A stretch of 64,000 bases of DNA from Protonemura montana (taxonomy: Eukaryota; Arthropoda; Insecta; Plecoptera; Nemouridae): assembly GCA_947568835.1 (NCBI GenBank), contig OX387606.1, forward strand, positions 12,896,001 to 12,960,000, read 5' to 3'. The position numbers were made by a program, and so were the translations under genes. This document shows positions 36,145-47,750 of this stretch, piece after piece; positions within the stretch are counted from its first letter, which is position 1; every line of letters begins with the position of its first letter. The notes beneath the pieces were generated by a model that was not told where the DNA came from, ran no database searches, and worked only from the letters and a program-made list of their open reading frames with translations.

Positions 36145-39100
36145 GACTGTACATCTTTGCGCTCGCAGCTTTGAGATGAGGGTTGAAGTAGGTCGCGACT
36201 AGTGACGCGTTATGCTTGGAAACTTATATGTGAAATGCATGCCACTTCAGCTTTTTTTTCATGTTTCACAATAGCACGCCGCTCTGTCGCTAATTTATAC
36301 TCAGTCGCGAAATTATAAAAACCACCGACAGCGTGAATATCCATGTCATTTTCATAAAGTGGAGACAAAATTTACAATGCTGCCAACAGGGAGGAAATTA
36401 AACTTTCTGTCGTCGCTTTTATGGTTTATTAAATTCTGCTACTTTTTTTTTTGCTAACTAGTTTGTAATTAACTTTTTATACAGATGTGTCTCTGTACAC
36501 GGGACCTGGGGAAGACAGTGCAATTTGCATTTGCACCAGTGAAACACGTAATTGGTGGCACCTTACAAATCGTAGGACGTAATTTCACCCCACGCCGTCG
36601 CGTACATGGCGCCGAGCTGCTAACGTGAACCTGACAATTTTCACTGTTTTATGGCCAAGCTGATTAATTCAAGAACTGCAACTTAATTAATTCCGTTCGG
36701 AAAATCAGTTAGCAGTTTAACAGCTTGGTATATTATTAAAGTGAAGCCTAAAAATTAAAATATATTCTGACTTGAGTAAAATTATAGAAATTGATGGATT
36801 CTGGAATCTGATAACGGTTAAAAATAGTGGTTAAAATTTTAGAAAATTCTTTCTAAACAGCTTCTTATACAGTGTCTTTTTACGGTTGTTGTTGGCAAGA
36901 ATAATTTATCGTTCAGTAAAGAGTAATTAAAAATACTAGTTTTGATGTCCGGGAGTGGGTTGCCCAATCCCAAATGTGCGTGTGCCCCTGTCAAATTTTA
37001 TGCACGTGTGCAGGTTCGTAAGTCACCTATTATGCTAGGTTTATACAGCTAAAGAACACATGTTAATTACCTAATTAATTCAGTCGTAATGACGTCAATT
37101 ATGAATTGCGTTATGGCTTTTTGTCATGCATTTTATTAACATTGCCATGGCGCCATTGTTTTCGATCCCAATTTCAGCCAGCAGTGTCCTTTTGCTAAAC
37201 GTATCTACACATGGAAGAAAAAGATAAATCAACTGAAAGCGAAGACACTGGATGCGGCTCACATTTTAGCCATTTCTCAATTGGTACAGTCTAGCACGCG
37301 AGAGGAGATTTCAGGACAGGCTTTGCTGCCAAGTAATGATTGAAATATCAGTTATGATGTTAGTAGCAGGATTTAAAAATACTTGTTAAATCTGCTGAAT
37401 AATTTACAGTTTTGTTATAATTATAGGTTAAAAAATATAAAAACAAACGATCTTGACACATCAAAAGCTTTAGGAAAACGAACACGAACAAGGAAAATGG
37501 CGGACAACAACGGAGAGGATTTGTAGTGTTTTGACAGTTATCTTTATCTATGCCCCAAGTATCTTTGATAAATTCGACATCTATGAAAGTGTCACATTAA
37601 ATTGAACGTGCCCCAATTAAAATCGATATGTGAGCGCGTTCCCCGAGAAAGGGTACATGCGTATCATCCTAAAATCCCTGAATCATCGGGCATTGTTACA
37701 AATTCTATATAATAAGGCCTTCCCACGTATATCACGTCTAGCCCATGCTGCTAGCACAAAGCACAAAGAGGTCCGTCGACAATGGCTGGCATCGGTATCA
37801 CATGTCACCTTACTTAGTTCTCTCTTGTTATTTTAATTCAGAGACGAGAAAAATGACTAACAAGGCTTATATTACTGGCCGACTTCTTTTGTATTTTCAT
37901 TATTTCCTAAGCTATGTGCACAATACAGACATGGTTGTGGGAATTGGGCACGACACGGGATATGGAAAATAAGGGGTTGTTAATAATAAATGTCAGAATC
38001 AAATGCTGCATCCGCAAATACGTATTAGACGGGTAGTAATATTAATACCAAAATAACAATAAGTACCTATAACAGTCATGGAAATATTTTTGGGGAATTG
38101 ATGTTTTTGTCTTCGATAAAGATCAGATTTTTACAATGGAATAAATCTACTCGCGGAGGGTCGTTTCTAGCAGAAAAATTTCTCAAGTAATCGGATAGGT
38201 CAAATGTCATGCATCCCATGACCACCAACGCTCATTTATATGAGGGTGCATGGCACAGGGTAGGAAATATCACGTTATATCATGGTCGGAGTGGGAGGCA
38301 GACGTTGTGTCGGAGGCTGAGGCTCTGTAGCCGAGACCCAGGCCACATGAGGCTTTGTTTACCAATTGTGTAAGCTCACGGGCTTATTTAGCTTTTGTGT
38401 GATGGGAGAAAATGGAAGGGGGAGGATATTTCGTGGGTGGCGGACACGTGTTAAGAAAGACGTTTTAATGATATGCCTTTTGAAAAGATTTTATAAACAA
38501 TGGTGAGCAATATTCATTTACCCCTTTTTGGTGAGATGCGCTATGGCAGGGCGCCATCGTACTCGGGGATATGGAAATGAATTCTAGGAGCATGGAAATA
38601 GGAAAGCTGAAACAAATTGAAATGTAAATAATAACAAAGAGAAAAAGATGACATGGAAACATTGTTTGGTACGAAATGACCCATCCTTGTGGGATGTAAC
38701 TAGCTAGCATTGTTTTAACTTGATCGATTCGAATGATTACGTTGTATATAAAGCTACGAGCTGTTTGTGTGTTACGAGATTCAATGTACAAGGAGTTTGA
38801 TCGTGTACAAGATTCTGTACCAGAGAATTAGAGGATTCTAAATTGAGCAGTCTTATGTCCATCTGTCCAGATAAACTAGTTGTAAAAATAAAAAACATTT
38901 TCGACCAAGTGGTGATGTGTCATATTTTATGACATTTAAAATGCTGCCTTGAAAAATCCGAAGCTGTACAACATGGGTAAAAATAAAATAATGATGTCGA
39001 TAGCCCCATCGACGCCTATATACGTGTGGGGAACATATGGAAAACGCCCTCTATAATGTATACAAAGGGCGCATGGTCTAATGCAGTTGAGGGTCCAATT

Positions 39101-39959
39101 TCTCAAATATAACCCGGGCTGGTGTAAATCAGTCAGTCACTATTCAAATAACGAAACCAAGTGAGTTAATTGCACTCGGGGATAGTCAGATAGAGTTGGA
39201 CAAAAGAGAAATAATTATGATTGGAATTACGGCCAGGTTGTTGGCCAAGATTGAATAGAGGTCCATTCATTATTTGCTAGCAGCATTCCTTGAGCACCTA
39301 ATTAGAAAATATTTAGTAATTACTATTTGTTCTCTTGTAAAGATTGTATCGAAATGCTAATTACTTTTTCGCACAATTAATAGACAACAGACAAATTGAT
39401 TTGTTCGAGACTTATCTTTTAATAATATCCTCACCGCCTCGAAAAGCCTGCCTGTCAACAAAACTCTCGTCAATCAGGCTCGCGCCCGCGGTAAACAAAT
39501 ATTATTCTTTCTCAAAAGGCAAATTTGTTGTTAATTTACCACAATTCGTCAACCGCCTGGATCGATAATTACTTAATTATGGGGCCAAACTATAAAACTC
39601 GACACTCCTTGGGTTGTCATCACCTGTACCAACACGAAAAGGACAATAGCCGTCTCAATGTTTGCCGCCCTTACTTTGTTTTGTCTGGTTCCACATTTTA
39701 CACAGCACCGACGCCGATATAATAGATCTTGTGAATCCTGAAGGGCGTAATCTCTTCTGTACCTTAGAGTTACCAAGCGGCTAGGCTCTAAGATTGCCGA
39801 GCAGCAAGCTGTCTAACCGATGGATGCTGCTAAGCTGATTGCCAGAGCCCTGCGGTGCATGTAATTACCAGCTTCTCTTCCTCGCGTCCTTTCTTCTCCC
39901 TGCGTCCAGCGTCTAGCGTCCACCGTGGGTCCAGTTCATCGAGAGCTCATCTGTAACCG
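36145..39959. other. Non-coding stretch
   Basis: AT-rich, with no supported gene, RNA or repeat. Frames at 37630-37972 (plus) and 38465-38791 (minus) look random. Confidence 0.35.
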
Positions 39960-40036
39960 GCCTGTCCCCGCGGGGAATCGAACAGGAGACTTCTAGGGCG
40001 TTCCTTACAAAACTACGTGTACGCTGTATCACTATG
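39960..40036 (-). repeat. tRNA-like SINE head
   Basis: Read on the minus strand, TAGTGATACAGCGTACACG resembles a tRNA D-arm/A box, and CCTGTTCGATTCCCCGCGGG resembles a T-arm/B box at roughly tRNA spacing. The acceptor and T stems do not pair well, so this is more likely a tRNA-derived SINE fragment or a tRNA pseudogene than a working tRNA. Confidence 0.4.
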
Positions 40037-43000
40037 TTGTGATGGTCTACCATAACGACTGGGATAGGCATGCATGGAAGTGTTGGGTGCATACAAATGA
40101 ATTATAGTGGTCTAATTGTGAGGTTATTACAGGCAAACCACCTGTAAATACCCTAATTACAAATAATATATGTAAATAGTTGAAATAGGTCGTTTCTTTT
40201 TGGGAAATATAATAACTGATAATTAGTGCATCAGTGGCTATTGGAGTAATGGGCCGGATTTTCATTCTAATGACACTCGCTAAAATATGGTCTGATTGAG
40301 ATGTAGCGGATGGATAGGGTTTTGCATAGTAATTAATGTAGAGGTCCGATGTTAACACTACAGATCGCTGTCAGCTTTCGGATTATGTCAAAATGTTAGA
40401 GACGAGGGACCAAAACGCGTGGGCACTTGCGGTTGAAATTAAATGGGAGCTGAAATGTCGCTTTCTCTGTAATCTACGAAGCAAGAAATTGTGATCCACG
40501 CTTTGCTCAAAGTCAAAATCTATTGATGTGATTGTACCAATCTATATAACATTATAAAAGTAGTCTGTCATGATATATTGTCAGAAAGTTATAATAGCTA
40601 GTAAATTTATATGGCACCTGAATACAAGATTCCAGTTGGCTACCTATAATTTACGACGTTCTCTATTATTTTTTTCTTATTTATTCATGTAATTTTATTA
40701 GTTAAATTTCTTTTCAAATTTTAACTTATAAATCATATTATTATATTTGGGTGGAGTGGTACGTCAAAAAATATTACAAAATTCTCGAGTTGACAGCAGT
40801 CGAGCTAGGAGCAGCTTTATGTGTTATTGCTTCCCCGAACCAAACCCGAAGCTGAAACCCCACAAACGCGTGATTTTCGTGAAATTTTACAAAGAGGTTT
40901 GAGTGGCGATGGCTACTACATCCTACAACACTGTATAGTGGATTCCAAAAACTCCTGTGCAGTGAGTTCTAACAGTAACTTATTGGTAAACGTCAATTTT
41001 TTCTTTGTAACGTGTAAACTGTCTGATTTAATTGATTGTACAACGTTGCCCAGCCTTTGCAATCATATTTATGGTGTTTACCTGATGGGGAGAGGCGGCT
41101 ACATGAGTTGGCAACATAGCAAAGATGGTCAAATCGAGACGAGTTGAAATTTTGACATCTCACAGGATGAACATGAATAAACAAACCTCCCATTGCCACT
41201 TGAAAACTTATAAAAACCAATGCAGCTGTGTTTTTGGAACATACCATGCCCACCTGCTCAGCCCATGCAAAAAAAAAAAACGCCACGCGAAATTGATGGA
41301 CAGAACTTCGATGCAACATCGAAATCAGAACAAACATTTTCAATATTATTTTCCGGGCGCTCGTATGGGTGAAATTTCTCTGCCACTGGCTGTGAGCTCA
41401 CCATTAATAAAATCGGTGAGCAGCAATGGATGATGTATTGAGACTGCCGCTCTCTGGCAAGGTGCGTAGGTCTAAGTAAATGCTGCCCTGATAGATCGAG
41501 AGAGGAATGTAAGCGATGTGAAGATAGCAAGTGTAAGAAAGGGAGTTGCCGATACTAATCCAAGTAAGGACAGAAGGAGGAACATTCGGCACTACACTCA
41601 ATGAATGATTTCACCATCACGCAGAGAAGCCGCTATCCACAGCCTTATCGAAACCAAAACTTACAACCTCTTTCGAGTTTTTACGATAACTGTAACAGCA
41701 TTCGTATTGTATCGTCTCATTAGGACAAAAGTAACACCTTTAAATCATTTTTATGTCTGTTGACCTCTAGTTAATACTACCTTATAAAAGGGTAATTAAA
41801 TTATAAATTATAAAATAACAGTGGGGGGGTCGCGTTTGTCTTGGCGCCCCCTACGAGGCGCGTGGTTTTTCGCGGCTAGAGATCAAACCTCTGCTGAAGC
41901 CACTCGATCAAAACGATTGCAATTCATTATCCACGCATATAAGCTTACGTTCTATAGGTTTGTGCACGAAAATTAATGAATTTGTATTTGTGTGGGTCGA
42001 CGGTTCTTGCGACGGTGAAAGTTAATTAGGATTTTGTGTATTCTAAGAGAATCACGTACGATACGAATTATGTGTATCACGTGGTCTCCACGGCGACTTT
42101 TGTTTGGTCAAGTCGACTGGTCACTGGGGGCTAAAGATCGAATCGCCGGCGCTTGTTGCAGCGTCCATTTCTTACAGTTAGATGACTCGAGGACTACATG
42201 GGGTGGCTGGGAGAGGTCTATAATTATGATGGCAGGCTTTTAGTTTTTTTTAAGATAATCACTTTCGTATAAGAAGTATTATGCTGTAGGTAAGGCAGGT
42301 AACGCCTAGACTTGCTTTGCACAATGATTCATCTAAACATGTCGCGTATGACAAAGATTGGAAATGTAACGACGCTGTTGAGAGAGAGAGCTTTGCTAGC
42401 TGGGTCTGCGTGTTAACGATCCTCCCAAACAATCGGCGTGATCGCGTTGACTTGGACGACCATCGGTGTGCGTAGGACGATCACTTCTCTGCAATTATAA
42501 ACTCCTTATCACACTTAAGATCGCTTCAGTAACTTTCTTTGAATTATTGCTAACTGCAATGACAGTGTCAAAAAAAAAGTACATATAATTATTGATGATT
42601 GACTATAATAGTTAATTTACTCAACTGACAAGACCAAGCTAACGAATTAGTTCTTGACAGAATGAAAGGTAGCAATTAACAATCAACCGACTGAGACAGG
42701 TTAAAATGACACTTGAAGCCAAGACGTGAAACTAGTTTCGAATCGTTCTAGCATAAATTCGGAACTCGGAAGGCTTCATCCACTTCTCGGCATGTAATTG
42801 CTTAGTTTTTATTGTATTTGCATAGAAAATTATCATCGCCTGTGAAATGTGTGATAATCAGCCAAGCTTATCTGTCCGGACAAACGCTCTAGTAAAGCGT
42901 AGAGTTTATTAGCTGACGTTTGGTTGGGTGTGACCACGCGACTGCGTGGATTGTGCATGCATACATCTGTACAGGTATATATCGTTTGTTCGTATGCCGC

Positions 43001-43342
43001 ACATGGATCAACGTTCAAAGCGTCTCCACCCAAACCAACGTTATCTGACCGATAACTTTCCGATACGATCGAAACAGAATCGCAGACTGAATTCTAAAAA
43101 CCACTTAACCTCTCTTGATTTAGTATTACTTTAATCGTAGACATGCTAAATATCATCAGCATCCACTATCACCATGCCACCACCTTATGACCGTTTCCGG
43201 TTTTTCGCCAACATTATTCGCGGGCTCGCTTTCGGAAATTTGGGTGGACAGAATGTTTAACTGTTTTGCTAAATGGATGTGATTTCATTTGGCAGCCCAC
43301 GCCAATGTTTGGCTATTGTTTTTATAGTCATTGCTGCTAAAT

Positions 43343-43344
<2 letters not shown>
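40037..43344. other. Non-coding stretch
   Basis: No supported gene. Frames at 40821-41530 on both strands overlap and show no domain. Confidence 0.35.

Positions 43345-43377
<33 letters not shown>
43345..43377. repeat. (TA)n microsatellite
   Basis: About 16 uninterrupted AT dinucleotides. Confidence 0.95.
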
Positions 43378-43381
<4 letters not shown>

Positions 43382-44890
43382 GCAATTTAAATTACTATGA
43401 GATCTTGCCAGCCTCGGGAGTTTTGTTAAACCTGTACATTAAAGTGCAAAACGGAATCGAAAGAAATCTGATACAATTTGCACGAAATGAGAACACATTA
43501 ACAGGGTGCTAATGTTTTAATTTTACAGCACTCATCACTCAGGTTCTAATTAAGTCTAATAGATATTGGTTTCATCAGTGGGGTGCTGCCCACTCAGTTT
43601 TGAACGCGAAAAAAACATACTTTTCACATTAAACACCATTAAGATGCATGTTGGACCTTGTATTGGCGCCACTTAACTGTACGCGTTACCTGGTTTGGTC
43701 TCCATAACTCAACAAGTCTGTATAGTTCATTAAAAAAAAGTACGCAAGTGTTCAGAGTTTAACACACTGCAGTGCACTAAAAAATCTGTCAGAGGATTAT
43801 CACAAAAAAAAATGAATCAAAGCCGGTGAATAAAATCTCTAAACAAAATCTTAATTCATCCGCTTGTGATCGATGGGGATGACAGATGAGTGATCTGGAC
43901 CAGAATTAAAGGCTAACAGCGATCTCGCCTGCATAACGAGCGTGAACACATTTTCGGCGCTCAGGGTTAAAAGGTCCATCTGTGCAAAGGACTCACAGCC
44001 TCTCTTTGCCGCTGCATTGGAGCCGTGCTGTTTTACAAATGGAGCCATATGTCACCTCATCTGTCTTTCTTAGAAAGTTTCCTGCGTTTACGCGGGAAGC
44101 GAAACGTGACATTTACCGCAGCAGGATAATTTTCGCTGCGCCTCGTCGCTCGTCAATCAAATCGTTGGGTGGCAGTCGCCGACATTTTGCGACAGAAGGC
44201 GGCGGTGATTTCAATGCGCTAGACGTGTAAAGTTTCTTGTTTGTTAAACCGTCACTATTTTCAAGACAAGAAGGCAATTTTCGAAGAAATTTGAATTCAT
44301 ATTGATTTTTTGTCTGCCACGACGTCATGGTTGTGGGAATAGCTTTTCCAGTTGCAAAAATGCGTGCCAGCTCGTGCGGTGCGAATTGTTCTTCCGTCCT
44401 TTGCGCCTAGATAAGGACAATCTTGGATAGCCTAAGGCCACAATACTGGGGGAAAAAAATAGGAAACATCGAACATTTTCTATAATACTACACCACCACA
44501 CCATATTATTACAATTATTTCGCCAGTCTTTATTCACGCCTTATTCGTGTTTGAAGTAAAGTGTGATAAGTTTACATCAATTTAATTCGTACACACTCGA
44601 CGCTTCATTCTCTGTGACTTCACCCAACCCTCATGCAGACACACCCTTGCGATAACGACGCCAATTAAATTTCGCTACACGTTCGCCAAACAGCGATTGA
44701 ATGAAGGTAGCAAGCACGCACGCATTTCAACCACAAATACGATATCGAATTTACGATGCGTGAAGCTGAATTGCGCGTGAGTTAGTGCGTGGCGAACGGG
44801 CGGATGTTCAAATGCACTCAGCAGTCGGCGGATGACCCACCGGCTAATTAAGTGGACATTACGCATTATCCGGTTGATGGCGCTGACAAA
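43378..44890. other. Non-coding stretch
   Basis: No supported gene. A GC-richer patch at about 43980-44230 has open frames on both strands without domains. Confidence 0.35.
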
Positions 44891-45120
44891 AGGTAGTGCA
44901 AGCGCCATGCAAACTATGCCATGGAGTTACCGGTATAAGCAAAGAAAAAAAAATCAGTGCACGCTCGGTATAGGTTGCAGAGCACTGTGCCGGAATTGCC
45001 TGTACAAGTACAAAACAAAGGTCAGGGCAAGCTCGTGGCAGGGTGCTTAGCACTATGCTGACATTGCCTGTGTCAGTACAAAATGACGAGCAATGGGCGG
45101 AGTACGTAGCACGTTCCTCT
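44891..45120. repeat. Degenerate ~66-bp tandem repeat, about 3 units
   Basis: Units beginning AGTGCAAGCGCCATGC, CAGTGCACGCTCGGTATAGG and CAGGGCAAGCTCGTGGCAGG repeat a common plan. Each carries a GCACTGTGCCG / GCACTATGCTG-type core, then ATTGCCTGT and AGTACAAAA in the last two. The 128-codon minus-strand frame (44859-45245) runs through this repeat and is probably a by-product. Confidence 0.55.
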
Positions 45121-45169
45121 CGGTGGCTGGAGTAGTTTCCAACTTTATTTACAATTCCATTGAGTTGTT

Positions 45170-45185
45170 CACGTGAGCTCACGTG
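45170..45185. promoter_or_regulatory. Perfect 16-bp palindrome made of two canonical E-boxes
   Basis: CACGTGAGCTCACGTG is its own reverse complement. It contains two CACGTG E-boxes separated by AGCT. CACGTG is the target of bHLH proteins such as Myc/Max and Clock/Cycle. No promoter is evident next to it, so a regulatory role is inference. Confidence 0.4.
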
Positions 45186-46540
45186 CATTCTAGTTTGAAA
45201 CTTGTTTGCGAGCGAAGTTATACGCTGGTATATTCTAAATCCCAAAAGTCTGAACGTGGCTCATCCCCGGAAGGGCTATGGTTAACATTTTGACGAGGTG
45301 CAACTCGGTTGCAGTTGCTTAAATCATTTCCATGCTTTGATATCTTGTGACTTCTCAAGTGGACACCTAAATCTGGTTTTAATAAAATTACACGTCTGAT
45401 ATCTCCCTAGACATAAAACGCATCTTTAACTCAACTAAAACCTCATCTCCCTTCCAACTCAAACATGCAACCGATTATCACCTAATCCCGCATGTGAGCC
45501 CGTCGTTTCATAGCTCCAGTCGCGAAACCCGAACATCTGTTGTCAGAATCTTCACATTTTTCTAAATCCCTTTCATCCTGAGAGCAGAAGCAGCAGCAAC
45601 AGCAACCCCACGCCTCCCCCATCCCTTAATTCTCCGTGTGCCGAGCACCCATGCTGTGTGACCCACCCCGACTTGACATGGCCTAACCTTTAGGCACATT
45701 TCCTGAGGGCCCCTAGGGCACAGTGGGTGGTGGATTCTCTCCCGCTGCAAATGAACCCTCAAAACTGGAGCACTCTATGATGTAGTGAACGTTGAATGGT
45801 TTTAATAACGTCATAGAAGAGGTAGAGACTCTCCACTACTGCTTTTGAAAATGAAATGCAATGCGGGTTTTTTGTGTACTAATATGGGACAAGCTAATAG
45901 AAATTTTTGAAATGAGTGGGAGGAAATGAGCAACAAGGATACTACGAACTATATTAAAATAATGGAAATTTGTTTTAATTTTAGTTTTCGTTATTAGAAC
46001 ATACCTATATAACTGCAATGTATTGAAATATTTATGTCAATACTAATTAGTATATTGTGTTAACTATATTTCTAGTGAAATTCATCTAAATTAAATTCAT
46101 CCCGTTCATCAAGCGAAAATGTCATCGGTTGTCTGATTGATTAGTCGTTAGTGCGCGTGGATTGAGTGCATCGCGTCGCTTCTAATGCATATTTACTTAA
46201 CGTTTGCATCATTGCATTAGATACCACATTGCTGAACAATGCAATAGAATGCACTTGAAATGTATCCCAACATGGATGGTCCAGTTTAACATGCATGGTC
46301 CAGTTTAACATGCATGTGCCTTGAATGTTTATTGAATGAATTTGACATTGTTTGTCAATCAACAGCGTTATAAATGACATGTGGATGATGATCTGATTAT
46401 TCATTATGAATGCTGGAAGTGAGTAATGTTTGGTAATCATAACAGTTATGATGTTATACACCCTGCGCTTAGTACGGGAAGGAGTAGATCTACATGAAAT
46501 CTGCTTTAAATTGCATACGCTTGTAATGCGCGGGGTATTT
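45186..46540. other. Non-coding stretch
   Basis: No supported gene. Holds the 19-bp tandem repeat listed separately. Confidence 0.35.
46271..46312. repeat. 19-bp tandem repeat, about 2.2 units
   Basis: CATG, then ATGGTCCAGTTTAA, occurs twice in direct succession. Confidence 0.85.
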
Positions 46541-46676
46541 TATTATTAGGAACACTACTTCTCTCTCAAAAATTGATGCTCAAACGGAAATCTATTTGTT
46601 TGTCCCCAAACGGGGACCAACGGGGATCCCGGTTTGGGCATCAATTTTTGAGAGGGTAGTAGTGTTCCTAATAATA
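46541..46676. mobile_element. 136-bp hairpin MITE (family 2) with 45-bp arms
   Basis: The left arm (46541-46585) and right arm (46632-46676) are inverted repeats of 45 nt with about three mismatches. The outer ends read TATTATTAGGAACACTACT. The 46-nt loop holds its own GTCCCC-AAAC-GGGGAC stem. This fits a foldback MITE, with TA at the GGAAC boundary hinting at a Tc1/mariner-type target. A degenerate relative of the arms lies near 59137-59216. If transcribed, the RNA would form a long hairpin. Confidence 0.75.
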
Positions 46677-47435
46677 AAGTACTCAGAGTAAACTTACAAG
46701 TATGGAATAAGTGAACGAATACACATCTTGTGGAATTTTGCAGATTTTCTATTACTTCAATAGACCTGAGAAAAAAAGGCAGACTTTTTCTGTACAAAAT
46801 GATAAATATTTCCAACCACGTCTAGACGCCGTTTGATGGTCGTGTGGGAGAATAAATGTCGAAAGGATGTAAGCTTGCCCGTGCCACGGGTGCCTGATAT
46901 CGCTATTAATTTGCCGCTCGAAGTTTCCCAGTGATCGCTGCCATTGTTCTCCTAAACGTCTCGAGCCAAGTTTGGGGCTAACAGACTTGCTAACACACTC
47001 ACCTAACAGCAGTGCGCGGATAAAACACTTTGCTTGTCTCTTTAGAACACCTGTAATCAGGCGATAGTTGTTGTATGGCAAAGATTCTTGCGAGATTCTT
47101 TCGCTTTACGTCGAAGTCTTTATCGGCAAGCGCCGATTTGCGTTTTCCGGATGTCACATGGATTGGTAAAACTGGCACGTTGGTATTGCATCCGAAAAAC
47201 GTGAACACAATGCTTCATGTGCGTTTAATAGCATTTAGAAACTCAAGAAATAGACGTAGCTGTAAATATTGTTGTGTTCGAGTTTTGAAATGACTGTACG
47301 ATGGGCATTTTGACGAGAGTGGAGAGAGGCAATTTTACCCAGGAAAGAGCGCATTGTGTCATTGTTCTTCTTGCATTTTTCCTGGTCGACCGCCTTGGGT
47401 TCGTTCCCACTTTACTCACAAGTTGATGACATTAT
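46677..47435. other. Non-coding stretch with ambiguous frames
   Basis: The 46999-47208 region has open frames on both strands. A minus-strand donor (CTGTTAG then GTGAGTG at about 47000) could end a 5' exon. The plus-strand frame 47075-47293 starts with an Arg/Phe/Ser-rich, presequence-like MAKILARFFRFTSKS. Neither can be tied to a family. Confidence 0.25.
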
Positions 47436-47750
47436 ATGCTCCGTTCAGTGAGAGAACATACTTTTACGGCAGAGGCGCCACCGGTCGTTTTAGGGTGACA
47501 TGAGGGCCGACTGTCATTAAGAAAATCTCCGCTGATAACCGCAATTTTTCCTTTGTTCTAGAACTTTTTTCGTGTCAAAACATTTTGTTTTTCTAGCTGT
47601 TATAAGTTGTTTTTTTTACCAATTATAACAATTTTAGAAATTATTTTTCAGATGTATTTTAAATTCTCACAACTGAAATTCAAACTGAAATTTCATTCAT
47701 GAGCAATGCTGGGGGGCAGTTCTCTGGCTGGTATCTTCTCTCACTGACTA
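47436..47750. mobile_element. MITE family 1, copy C (~315 bp)
   Basis: Left end GCTCCGTTCAGTGAGAGAAC (from about 47438), right end GGTATCTTCTCTCACTGACTA. The CAGTGAGAGAA core is inverted between the two ends. Internal blocks match copy B at 35814-36144 (GGCAGAGGCGCCACCGGTC, then TTTTAGGGT and ACATGAGGGCC). It is non-coding. The right end also matches copy A at 2380-2490. Confidence 0.75.

Noticed and set aside
39960..40036. Functional tRNA gene
   Set aside because: A- and B-box-like motifs are present, but the stems do not pair properly.
44859..45245. 128-codon minus-strand frame
   Set aside because: Runs through a degenerate tandem repeat, and no domain or start context supports a gene.
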